The notes beneath the pieces were generated by a model. The model searched no databases and had not been told where the DNA came from. It saw only the letters and a list, made by a program, of their open reading frames with translations. Positions 1-5,181 of a stretch of 5,181 bases of DNA are shown piece by piece. The DNA lies in contig CAZTLI010000398.1 in NCBI GenBank assembly GCA_964614375.1, positions 1 to 5,181 on the forward strand. The letters are read 5' to 3'. This DNA comes from CAZTLI01 sp964614375 (GTDB lineage Bacteria; Chloroflexota; Anaerolineae; Aggregatilineales; Phototrophicaceae). The number at the start of each line of letters is the position of its first letter. Position 1 is the first letter of the stretch. The position numbers and the translations under genes are program-made.

Positions 1-11
1 TGTGTGACGCT

Positions 12-73
12 CCCCACGAATAAATTCGGGGGCTTCTGTTGCACGCTTGCCCCAACGGGCTACGTTATGCAAC
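12..73. repeat. REP-like paired hairpins in intergenic DNA
   Basis: Two adjacent palindromes lie here. The first pairs CCCC (12-15) and CGAA (17-20) with TTCG (25-28) and GGGG (29-32) around the loop TAAA, with A16 bulged. The second nests GCCC (49-52)/GGGC (57-60), loop CAAC, inside GTTGCA (38-43)/TGCAAC (68-73). A CGAATAAATTCG core followed by a second GC-rich hairpin recalls the interspersed extragenic palindromes mobilised by RAYT (IS200/IS605-like Y1) transposases in several phyla; this is recalled, not searched. No transposase is in the window, and the element may extend past the left edge. The hairpins are seen directly; the REP assignment is inference. Confidence 0.45.
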
Positions 74-139
74 ACGGATGCGTCCCATCCGGTACTGCAA
101 GTGTCGTCTGAGCCTATTCTGCTTCTGTACGACATACCA

Positions 140-148
140 ATTATACCA
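140..148 (-). promoter_or_regulatory. Possible extended -10 promoter firing leftward
   Basis: On the minus strand the sequence reads TGGTATAAT, a perfect match to the extended -10 consensus TGnTATAAT. No good -35 hexamer lies 16-18 bases upstream, but extended -10 promoters can do without one. It would transcribe toward position 1, through the REP-like hairpins and out of the window, so its target gene cannot be seen. A single short motif can arise by chance. Confidence 0.25.
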
Positions 149-167
149 CAAAATGGGGTGGCATGGC

Positions 168-200
168 GGATTTTGTCTCGGCTATTGTCGGACAAAATCC
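168..200. repeat. 10-bp perfect inverted repeat
   Basis: GGATTTTGTC (168-177) is exactly complementary to GACAAAATCC (191-200), with 13 bases between them. It lies 50 bp beyond the stop codon of the small secreted-protein gene that ends at 250. No T-run follows on either strand, so it is not a typical intrinsic terminator. It could still protect a 3' end, bind a protein, or be the edge of a small repeat element. A further ACAAAAT at 148-154 could compete for pairing with the left arm. Confidence 0.55.
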
Positions 201-249
201 AGTCACACGTACCACGCGCCTTATATCCCCATAGCTAAATCAAGGGGCT

Positions 250-657
250 TTACGGCGCACATTGGTAAATGGCGTAGGCATTGTATTCGTCCATGATTCC
301 GGCATTCATCATGGCGATCACTGCATCGGACAATTCACCCGCTACTGCTGGCGGTAGACCGGCGAAGTAACCCGCACCGAACGATTCTTCCTGCCACATA
401 TGCGTGTGACCAGATGGCGCTTCATCGCTGTTCTGATTCATCATGCCCGTATGTGTACCGGTGACCATGCCATTACCGCTGCAATTTATACCCATATTCG
501 TGACCGGGCCATCGCCTTGCCCTTGAGGGGGACCGCCACCGTTGCCATTACCGCTGCCGCCCGTATTACCGGGGCCATTCCCTTGTGCTGCTGCGATGCT
601 CACAGTGACTGCTAGAACAAGAATGAGGATACCTGCGAAAAACAATATACGCTTCAT
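250..657 (-). CDS. Small secreted protein with truncated ferritin-like C-terminus
   Basis: This encodes a 135-residue exported protein of unknown function. Residues 1-24 form a signal peptide: MKR, a hydrophobic core, then AAA, with likely cleavage before Gln25. Residues 26-51 are a Gly/Asn/Pro/Gln-rich linker. Residues 55-90 contain several Met and His (GTHTGMM, GHTHMW), compatible with metal binding. Residues 101-131 look helical and end in DEYNAYAIY (123-131), which resembles the first helix of ferritin-like domains (DEYxAYxxY, the Glu being a metal ligand). The protein stops four residues later (QCAP), without the remaining helices. Other frames beyond the stop do not restore them, so it is either a truncated gene or a natural short variant. 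The start at 657 is chosen over an upstream in-frame ATG at 735 because AAGGAG lies 9 bases before it and the signal peptide then begins cleanly. It may be co-transcribed with the protease gene 101 bp upstream. The signal peptide is secure; the ferritin-like reading is tentative. Confidence 0.75.
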   Translation of the reverse strand: MKRILFFAGILILVLAVTVSIAAAQGNGPGNTGGSGNGNGGGPPQGQGDGPVTNMGINCSGNGMVTGTHTGMMNQNSDEAPSGHTHMWQEESFGAGYFAGLPPAVAGELSDAVIAMMNAGIMDEYNAYAIYQCAP

Positions 658-663
658 GCGTTT

Positions 664-716
664 TATCTCCTTGTATTGATTGTTAACTATTTCACAATCA
701 GTATCGCAAGGAGATA
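664..716 (-). promoter_or_regulatory. Hairpin sequestering the Shine-Dalgarno of the secreted-protein gene
   Basis: In the minus-strand mRNA, TATCTCCTTG (716 to 707) pairs perfectly over 10 bp with CAAGGAGATA (673 to 664), which contains the entire ribosome binding site AAGGAG. Inside this, TGATTGT (701 to 695) pairs with ACAATCA (683 to 677) for 7 more bp across an internal loop. The 3' foot ends six bases before the ATG at 657. A stem made of the SD and a perfect anti-SD upstream is the architecture of translational switches such as RNA thermometers, protein-bound leaders and small riboswitches. The same palindrome could instead be a DNA operator. The structure is read directly; the regulatory role is inferred. 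Confidence 0.6.
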
Positions 717-758
717 TTGACGATAGTTGTCTCATTTGTAAACGAAGTGTAATTTCGG

Positions 759-1556
759 TCAGCCCGCGATGACCAGCGCCGCAATCACCATAAAAATGCC
801 TGCTCCGGCGCGTGTAACGATGGTGGCGCGCGTTGACCCGGTGACCACACGAACAGCCCCCATTATCATGCTCAACAAATAGGGCAGTATCAGCACTTTC
901 CAGATGAGGTTGATGTCCGTCGTATCAGCGGGGAGTAAACTGGCGAATGCGGCAAAGTGAAATACAGCAAACACCAGCGATGTGACCGCCAATCCGCCCC
1001 ATGCCCCCGCGCGTGCCCGGAAGAAAGGTTGAATCACGCCACGAAATACCAGTTCCTCGGCAGCGGGTTGGGCGATAATCACGAATAGGACATTCACCAC
1101 CCACCCGAAAACGCCCACCGCAGGGGTGAGGTACACGATTTGCGGGACGGGTGTAATGTCGCCACTAATCACGAGTCCGACAACATCCAGAAAGACCGCC
1201 ACACCCAGACCCAATAACAGCAAAAATGGGATAGGCGTGGACGCTTGTTGGAGTTTAAGTGCTGCCCATGTTTCTGGATTGCGACGTTGCAGGCGCAGGA
1301 TAGTCACAACCGTTACCAGACCGCCGATGAGCCAACCCAGAACAGTCGCGAATCCTTGCAGTTCAGTCGTCATTTCGCCAAACAAGATGTTGACGAATAA
1401 AAACCCGAACAGCGTCCCAAAAAGCAATACAAATATGACCAGTATGAAGAAACTGTTGGTCATATCAAGCCATGACCAGGGGGGCGCCGCCTCCGAAACA
1501 GTGCCAATTCGTTTGATGATCCCGCCATTTGCCGCGGGAGACGTATTATCAGCCAT
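759..1556 (-). CDS. CPBP family intramembrane protease homologue, degenerate third motif
   Basis: This encodes a 265-residue polytopic membrane protein of the CPBP (CAAX protease / Abi, PF02517-type) family, related to the prenyl-protein endopeptidase Rce1. Hydrophobic segments lie near residues 35-59, 68-86, 110-131, 143-162, 184-209, 218-235 and 243-264. Motif 1 is intact as EELVFR (E167, E168, R172). Motif 2 is intact as FAVFH (F196, H200). The third motif, normally HxxxN in the last helix, aligns with TRAGAG, putting R249 at the His and G253 at the Asn. The active site therefore looks incomplete. Bacterial members act in bacteriocin immunity, peptide processing or unknown membrane roles; no bacteriocin or other partner gene is visible here. 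The ATG at 1556 is preceded by AGGGA at good spacing. A candidate promoter lies at 1600-1628, and the small secreted-protein gene follows in the same direction. Family membership is confident; substrate and activity are unknown. Confidence 0.88.
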   Translation of the reverse strand: MADNTSPAANGGIIKRIGTVSEAAPPWSWLDMTNSFFILVIFVLLFGTLFGFLFVNILFGEMTTELQGFATVLGWLIGGLVTVVTILRLQRRNPETWAALKLQQASTPIPFLLLLGLGVAVFLDVVGLVISGDITPVPQIVYLTPAVGVFGWVVNVLFVIIAQPAAEELVFRGVIQPFFRARAGAWGGLAVTSLVFAVFHFAAFASLLPADTTDINLIWKVLILPYLLSMIMGAVRVVTGSTRATIVTRAGAGIFMVIAALVIAG

Positions 1557-1599
1557 TGTGCTTCCCTATCAACTTAAGCTGCAACCAACCGTGTATATG

Positions 1600-1628
1600 A
1601 TTATGCCGCAGATGGCCGGGAATATCAC
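1600..1628 (-). promoter_or_regulatory. Candidate promoter of the CPBP protease gene
   Basis: On the minus strand GTGATA (1628 to 1623; 4 of 6 against TTGACA) and CATAAT (1605 to 1600; 5 of 6 against TATAAT) are separated by 17 bases. This places a start site roughly 35-40 bp before the ATG at 1556. The -35 hexamer falls inside one copy of the TATCACGAAT direct repeat, so a protein bound there would be expected to block or modulate transcription. This is a motif match only. Confidence 0.4.
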
Positions 1629-1653
1629 GAATACTTAGCCAACTATCACGAAT
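1623..1653. repeat. Tandem 10-bp direct repeats, possible operator
   Basis: TATCACGAAT occurs twice, at 1623-1632 and 1644-1653. The starts are 21 bp apart, two turns of the DNA helix, so a protein would meet both copies on the same face. The pair lies in the divergent region between the protease gene (minus) and the aldehyde dehydrogenase gene (plus). One copy overlaps the candidate protease -35 box. The other lies inside an imperfect palindrome, CCAACT (1639-1644) / AGTTGG (1660-1665) with inner CAC/GTG. This fits a regulator controlling one or both genes, but no regulator gene is in the window to pair with it. Confidence 0.5.
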
Positions 1654-1689
1654 GTGTACAGTTGGTGGATTTGCAATCGTCTTATCGGT

Positions 1690-1695
1690 TATAAT
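1690..1695 (+). promoter_or_regulatory. Probable -10 box of the aldehyde dehydrogenase gene
   Basis: A perfect TATAAT hexamer sits 38 bp before the dehydrogenase ATG at 1734. No convincing -35 hexamer lies at 16-18 bp (the sequence there is GGATTT-like), so the promoter may depend on an activator. The TATCACGAAT repeats upstream would be suitably placed for one. Confidence 0.45.
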
Positions 1696-1733
1696 CCGCT
1701 TAACAAAATGTGATTTGATAGTGGAGCAGGGCT

Positions 1734-3257
1734 ATGGCAGTCGCAGAACAGCCAGTAAAGCAAAAAACAGCATCTAAAGCGCAGGAAATTGAGATACAAA
1801 ATCCCATCAGCGGCGAAACAATTGGCACTGTGCCGATAACGCCCCGCGATGAGGTCGCAGCGGTTGTGGAACGTGCCCGCAGCGCGCAGGTGGAATGGGG
1901 CGCGCGAAGTGTCAAAGAACGCGGCAAAATCATCCGCCGCTGGGCAGATATGATCTGGGATGCACGGGATGAATTAATTCGTATTATCCGCGACGAATCG
2001 GGTAAGGTCGAAGCCGGCGCGCTGACCGAAATACTGGTTTTTGATTCATTGATTCAATATTACTACAGCAATGCCCATAAAATCTTAAAACCCCAAAAGC
2101 GCCGCACCCTGTTCCCCGGCATTGAACGGGCGAAAGTCTATTATAAGCCGCATGGTGTGGTCGGTGTTATTTCGCCGTGGAATTATCCATTTGTCTTGCC
2201 GATGATGGATGTCGTCCCGGCATTATTTGCGGGAAATGCCGTTGTCTTCAAACCGAGTGAGGTGACCGCGTTTTCAGGCCAATTTGCTGTCGATAAGATG
2301 CGCGAGGCGGGCATTCCGCACGACGTGATTCAGACGGTGCATGGCGATGGCACAACGGGCGCGGCGCTGGTCGATTATGTCGATTACATCGCCTTTACAG
2401 GCAGCACAGCCGTTGGACGTAAAGTGGCGATGCGCGCTGCCGAACGCCTCATCCCATCCAGCATCGAACTAGGTGGAAAAGACCCGGCAATTATCCTCAA
2501 AGATGCCAATCTGGATATGGCGGCGGCGGGCATTTTGCGCGGGGCGCTGGAAAACGCCGGGCAGGTGTGCATCAGTGTTGAGCGCGTGTATGTCGAAGCC
2601 GCGATTTATGACCAATTTGTCGATAAGCTGCAACACTATGCCGAAAAACTAAAAATTGGTTCGGACCCCGGCATGGATGTGCATATGGGCAGCATGACCA
2701 ACCAGCGCGAACTGCTGCGTTGTGAAGGTCACATCAAGGACGCGGTGGACAAGGGCGCAGAAGTGATTTATGGCGGCAAACGCCGTCCCGATTTGGGGCC
2801 GAACTTCCTCGAACCGACGATTGTCGTCAATGTCGATCATTCGATGGACATCATGCGCGAAGAGAGTTTCGGGCCACTGCTGCCTGTGATGAAGGTCAAT
2901 GATGTGGATGAGGCGATTCGGTTGGCGAATGACAATGAATATGGTCTATCCGCGTCTATCTACACCGGTAATCTCAAACGTGGTGAACAACTGGCGCTGA
3001 AAATCGACACGGGTGACGTCAGTATCAATCGTTCACAAATTGTTACCGGGACACCATCATTACCAATGGGCGGGCAGAAGCACAGCGGCATCGGACGGCG
3101 CAATGGGCCAGAGGGTTTGCTGCGGTTCACCGCGCCACAATCCGTATTGGTCGATAACCTGTTTGCCCAAAAGCCCGATTTGCGCCATCTTGACCCGATG
3201 ACTTTGCGAACATTTTTGCTGCTGCGTAAGCTGCGCCGTTGGCTGCCGTTCATCTAG
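1734..3257 (+). CDS. NAD(P)-dependent aldehyde dehydrogenase, succinate-semialdehyde dehydrogenase-like
   Basis: This is a full-length 507-residue ALDH-superfamily enzyme that oxidises an aldehyde to its carboxylate with NAD(P). All key elements are visible: PWNYP with the oxyanion Asn (N150), KPSE in the cofactor pocket (K173, E176), FTGS of the nucleotide-binding fold (221-224), ELGGKD with the general base (E245), GQVC with the nucleophile (C279), EESFGP (376-381), and PMGGQKHSGIG (444-454). The phrases GIERAKVYYKPHGVVGVI, RLIPSSIELGGKDP and NAGQVCISVERVYV resemble the GabD2 type of succinate-semialdehyde dehydrogenase, which would close the GABA shunt. Exact substrate cannot be read from sequence, and no aminotransferase or other GABA gene is adjacent. 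E176 aligns with the Glu often linked to NAD preference, but this is weak evidence. The last 17 residues are basic and hydrophobic. The ATG at 1734 has GGAG seven bases upstream and is the first start in the frame. No clear terminator follows. Confidence 0.9.
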   Translation: MAVAEQPVKQKTASKAQEIEIQNPISGETIGTVPITPRDEVAAVVERARSAQVEWGARSVKERGKIIRRWADMIWDARDELIRIIRDESGKVEAGALTEILVFDSLIQYYYSNAHKILKPQKRRTLFPGIERAKVYYKPHGVVGVISPWNYPFVLPMMDVVPALFAGNAVVFKPSEVTAFSGQFAVDKMREAGIPHDVIQTVHGDGTTGAALVDYVDYIAFTGSTAVGRKVAMRAAERLIPSSIELGGKDPAIILKDANLDMAAAGILRGALENAGQVCISVERVYVEAAIYDQFVDKLQHYAEKLKIGSDPGMDVHMGSMTNQRELLRCEGHIKDAVDKGAEVIYGGKRRPDLGPNFLEPTIVVNVDHSMDIMREESFGPLLPVMKVNDVDEAIRLANDNEYGLSASIYTGNLKRGEQLALKIDTGDVSINRSQIVTGTPSLPMGGQKHSGIGRRNGPEGLLRFTAPQSVLVDNLFAQKPDLRHLDPMTLRTFLLLRKLRRWLPFI

Positions 3258-3349
3258 CCACACGGTGAACTGGAATATCAACCAGCGTTATGCGCTCGTA
3301 AGTTTTCGTTAGAATGCCGACACACCCGCCAAAACTTAATGCAGCCTTA

Positions 3350-3379
3350 TTGCGTCGGGTTTGTATTTCCGCGTACACT
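3350..3379 (+). promoter_or_regulatory. Weak candidate promoter for the CpaF/TadA-type ATPase gene
   Basis: The 169-bp gap 3258-3426 separates the ATPase gene from the dehydrogenase and suggests its own promoter. TTGCGT (3350-3355) and TACACT (3374-3379) are 18 bp apart, with 3 of 6 and 4 of 6 consensus matches. Another -10-like hexamer, TAGAAT, lies at 3310-3315 with no good -35. Neither is strong, and read-through from the dehydrogenase gene is possible because no clear terminator separates them. Confidence 0.25.
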
Positions 3380-3413
3380 ATGAAATGTGGTCGGTAACCA
3401 AACAACCTATTTT

Positions 3414-3420
3414 AGAGGGA
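3414..3420 (+). promoter_or_regulatory. Ribosome binding site fixing the ATPase start
   Basis: AGAGGGA lies six bases before the ATG at 3427. The reading frame is open back to a TTG at 3361 and includes an ATG at 3385, but neither has a comparable site, and the 22 extra residues do not resemble the family. The start at 3427 is therefore preferred. Confidence 0.7.
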
Positions 3421-3426
3421 CTTTCC

Positions 3427-4941
3427 ATGTCATTTTTACAAAAGCGCATCCAGGAACAAGCCAAGCGTGAAGCCGAACAAGCCAAGGCCCACGAGCGCGA
3501 AGCGAAACAAATCGCCTTTGGCATGGATGAGATTGACGACGACGAAGAATTTGAAGGCGAAGCGGCTGCCGAAGAGTTTGCGATGGACGAAGCGGGCGAG
3601 AGCGAAGTGCTGGCAAGCGGCTATGTTGTGCCGCCCAAGCAGCGCACCACGCCAAAGGTTGCCAAACTCCGCAAACAATTACGGGGCAAGCTGCTGGCCT
3701 TTCCAGATGAGGCCGATCAATGGCGACGCGGTGATGAAGAAAAAGAACAGGTCATCATCGAACGCCTGAAAACCGTGCTTCAGAAAATGGGCGAAAAATT
3801 GTCCAAATTTGAATTTGAGGAACTGAAAGAGGGCATCCTCGATGACTTGATGGGCTTTGGCGCAATTGAACCGCTGGTACAAGATCGCCGCTATTCGGAA
3901 ATAATGGTCAATGGCCCGGACATCATCTTCGCCGAATTCAAGGGTAAATTGGGCGAGGTCGAAATTGCGTTTGACGATGAAGACCATGTGCTCTGGACAG
4001 CCCAGCGCATTGTCCGCCCCTTGCAGCGACGGCTTGACCGTGCCAATCCCATGGTGGATGCCCGCCTACCGGATGGGTCGCGTGTGCATATTGTGACCAA
4101 ACCCTCCGCGATTAATGGCACAACCCTGACCATCCGTAAATTCCCCGAAAAACCCCTGACCGTCGATGACTTGATTCGTTTTGGTTCGTTCACGCGCGAC
4201 GTGGCAGAATTTTTGGAAGCCTGTGTGGTTGCGCGGTTGAATATCGTCGTGTCGGGTGGCACAGGTTCAGGTAAGACGACACTGCTGAACGTGCTGAGTT
4301 CATTCATTCCCGAAGATGAGCGCATTATCACGATTGAAGATGCTGCCGAATTGCAATTGACACAGCGCCATGTGGTTAGTCTGGAAACAGCGCCGCCTAT
4401 CCCCGGTGGCGATGGTGTAGAAGGGCGTCTGGTCATTCGCGATCTGGTTAAGGGGTCGCTGCGGATGCGTCCTGACCGTGTGGTCGTTGGCGAGTGTCGC
4501 AGTGGTGAAGCCCTCGACATGCTGCAAGCGATGAACACCGGTCACGATGGATCGTTGACCACCGTTCACTCCAACAGCCCGCGTGACTGTGTGTCGCGGC
4601 TGGAAACATTGTGCATGATGGCCGGGATGGATTTACCTGTTGATGTGATACGCGCCCAGATTGCCAGTGCGATTAACCTGTTCATCCAACAAAGTCGCCT
4701 GAAAGATGGCAGCCGCAAGGTCGTACAGGTGACCGAAATGCAGGGCATGGAAGGCGAACGGGTTACTTTGCAGGACATTTTCATCTATACCGCCGATGGT
4801 CATACTGGCGGCGGTTATTCCCATCAAGGTGGTGGCACGCTCGAAGCAACCGGTTTCCGTCCCAAGTTCATGAATCAACTCGAAGAAAGTGGCTTCAAGC
4901 TCAGCGGCAAAATCTTCGGCGCGGGCAAGAGCAAATTCTAA
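3427..4941 (+). CDS. CpaF/TadA-type type II/IV secretion system ATPase
   Basis: This 504-residue cytoplasmic hexameric ATPase is of the kind that powers assembly of Flp/Tad-type pili or related secretion machines. Residues 1-30 are charged and probably coiled-coil; 33-60 are very acidic. Residues 105-250 match the CpaF N-terminal domain (DDLMGFGAIEPLVQD, SEIMVNGPD, ANPMVDARLPDGSRVHI, TLTIRKFPEKPLT). The motor follows: Walker A GGTGSGKT (277-284, K283, T284), Asp box TIEDAAEL (302-309, E304, D305), Walker B VVVGE (352-356, E356), MNTGHDGS (369-376) and the His box TTVHSNSP (378-385, H381). All catalytic elements are intact. Residues 460-470 hold a short Gly-rich insert before a basic tail. In Tad loci this gene is normally followed by tadB and tadC; here a strong terminator follows 20 bp after the stop and the next gene is convergent, so the ATPase stands alone. 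It presumably serves a machine encoded elsewhere. Family assignment is very secure; which machine it drives is unknown. Confidence 0.94.
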   Translation: MSFLQKRIQEQAKREAEQAKAHEREAKQIAFGMDEIDDDEEFEGEAAAEEFAMDEAGESEVLASGYVVPPKQRTTPKVAKLRKQLRGKLLAFPDEADQWRRGDEEKEQVIIERLKTVLQKMGEKLSKFEFEELKEGILDDLMGFGAIEPLVQDRRYSEIMVNGPDIIFAEFKGKLGEVEIAFDDEDHVLWTAQRIVRPLQRRLDRANPMVDARLPDGSRVHIVTKPSAINGTTLTIRKFPEKPLTVDDLIRFGSFTRDVAEFLEACVVARLNIVVSGGTGSGKTTLLNVLSSFIPEDERIITIEDAAELQLTQRHVVSLETAPPIPGGDGVEGRLVIRDLVKGSLRMRPDRVVVGECRSGEALDMLQAMNTGHDGSLTTVHSNSPRDCVSRLETLCMMAGMDLPVDVIRAQIASAINLFIQQSRLKDGSRKVVQVTEMQGMEGERVTLQDIFIYTADGHTGGGYSHQGGGTLEATGFRPKFMNQLEESGFKLSGKIFGAGKSKF

Positions 4942-4961
4942 AATCCCTATCACACAAAATC

Positions 4962-4993
4962 AAAAGCCTTGTACAGCGGTGCAGGGCTTTTTT
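4962..4993. terminator. Strong intrinsic terminator, probably bidirectional
   Basis: Positions 4962-4974 pair with 4979-4991 in a 13-bp stem (two G-U wobbles) around the loop AGCG, and a run of six T (4988-4993) closes it on the plus strand. On the minus strand the stem is followed by TTTTGATTTT. It sits between the ATPase stop at 4941 and the stop of the convergent gene at 5018, as expected for a shared terminator. Confidence 0.9.
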
Positions 4994-5017
4994 GATGGCC
5001 GCTCCGATTTGCGCGAT

Positions 5018-5181
5018 TCAATCCATTTGATTTAAAGGGTTTAGATACGCCAGCAGCACAAACAGTATCAACAACCCCACGCTAGCACCGCCCAATGATG
5101 CCTGTCCATTGATAATGTCAATAGCCGTCACAATCAATGTCGCAATACCAAGCCCATACGCACCCCAACGATGATTGTGCC
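5018..5181 (-). CDS. C-terminal end of a membrane protein (partial)
   Basis: The minus strand is open from the right edge to a TGA at 5020-5018, giving the last 53 residues of a protein whose start lies outside the window. The reading begins HNHRWGAYGLG and contains two hydrophobic stretches (about residues 7-23 and 32-46 of the fragment), with DIINGQASLGG as the connecting loop and YLNPLNQMD at the end. This is the pattern of a small integral membrane protein with a cytoplasmic or periplasmic tail. I do not recognise the family. The stop lies 24 bp beyond the bidirectional terminator, which supports a real gene end here. The other two minus-strand frames are interrupted. Confidence 0.65.
   Translation of the reverse strand, partial: HNHRWGAYGLGIATLIVTAIDIINGQASLGGASVGLLILFVLLAYLNPLNQMD

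Noticed and set aside
1..218. Minus-strand frame open to the left edge, in frame beyond the secreted-protein stop
   Set aside because: Its translation shows no ferritin-like or other recognisable pattern and passes through the REP-like hairpins.
39..296. Open frames on the plus strand (85 and 63 codons) in the left intergenic region
   Set aside because: They run through the hairpins, have no ribosome binding site, and their Cys/His/Tyr/Arg-rich composition does not look like a protein.
658..735. N-terminal extension of the secreted protein from the ATG at 735
   Set aside because: It would bury the signal peptide 26 residues inside the protein, and the strong SD serves the ATG at 657 instead.
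1126..1638. 170-codon plus-strand frame antisense to the protease gene
   Set aside because: It is the complement of a well-supported membrane protein gene; its Thr/Pro/Ser/Arg-rich translation matches no family and lacks a start signal.
3258..3360. Possible terminator between the dehydrogenase and ATPase genes
   Set aside because: Only short stems such as CCGAC/GTCGG with a loop of about 30 bases are present, followed by no real T-run.
3361..3426. Upstream TTG/ATG starts for the ATPase
   Set aside because: They have no ribosome binding site, and AGAGGGA is placed properly for the ATG at 3427.
3891..4538. 215-codon minus-strand frame opposite the ATPase gene
   Set aside because: Its Arg/Ser/Thr-rich translation is a shadow of the motor domain, whose Walker motifs are certain on the plus strand.

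Overview
The window looks like ordinary chromosomal DNA from a free-living bacterium of moderate GC content. Nothing in it is plasmid-, phage- or CRISPR-like. The gene content and protein style (a GabD2-like aldehyde dehydrogenase, a CpaF/TadA ATPase with a long acidic N-terminus, a CPBP membrane protease and a small secreted Gly/Asn-rich protein) would fit Chloroflexota, for example an Anaerolineae-type lineage. That assignment is an impression from protein style, not a proof.

Layout, left to right. Positions 1-249 hold no convincing gene. They contain two hairpins resembling REP/RAYT-type interspersed palindromes (12-73), an outward-facing extended -10 motif (140-148) and a 10-bp perfect inverted repeat (168-200). 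Two minus-strand genes follow. One is a 135-residue secreted protein ending in what looks like a single truncated ferritin-like helix (250-657). The other, upstream of it, is a CPBP-family intramembrane protease homologue (759-1556) that keeps the first two catalytic motifs but not the third. Between them a long hairpin (664-716) would bury the complete Shine-Dalgarno sequence of the secreted protein.

A divergent intergenic region (1557-1733) carries two copies of a 10-bp direct repeat spaced exactly 21 bp, one of them lying on a candidate -35 box. It separates the protease from a plus-strand aldehyde dehydrogenase of the succinate-semialdehyde dehydrogenase type (1734-3257). A 169-bp gap precedes a solitary CpaF/TadA-type secretion ATPase (3427-4941). 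That gene is closed by a strong, probably bidirectional intrinsic terminator (4962-4993) and has no tadB/tadC after it. The last 164 bases encode the C-terminus of a convergent minus-strand membrane protein that runs off the window.

The genes do not form one pathway. The protease and secreted-protein genes may be co-transcribed. The dehydrogenase and the ATPase are co-oriented but look like separate units. I found no clear new defence or mobile system. The most interesting signals are the Shine-Dalgarno-sequestering hairpin in front of a truncated-looking secreted protein, the tandem operator-like repeats, and the protease homologue with a degenerate active site.
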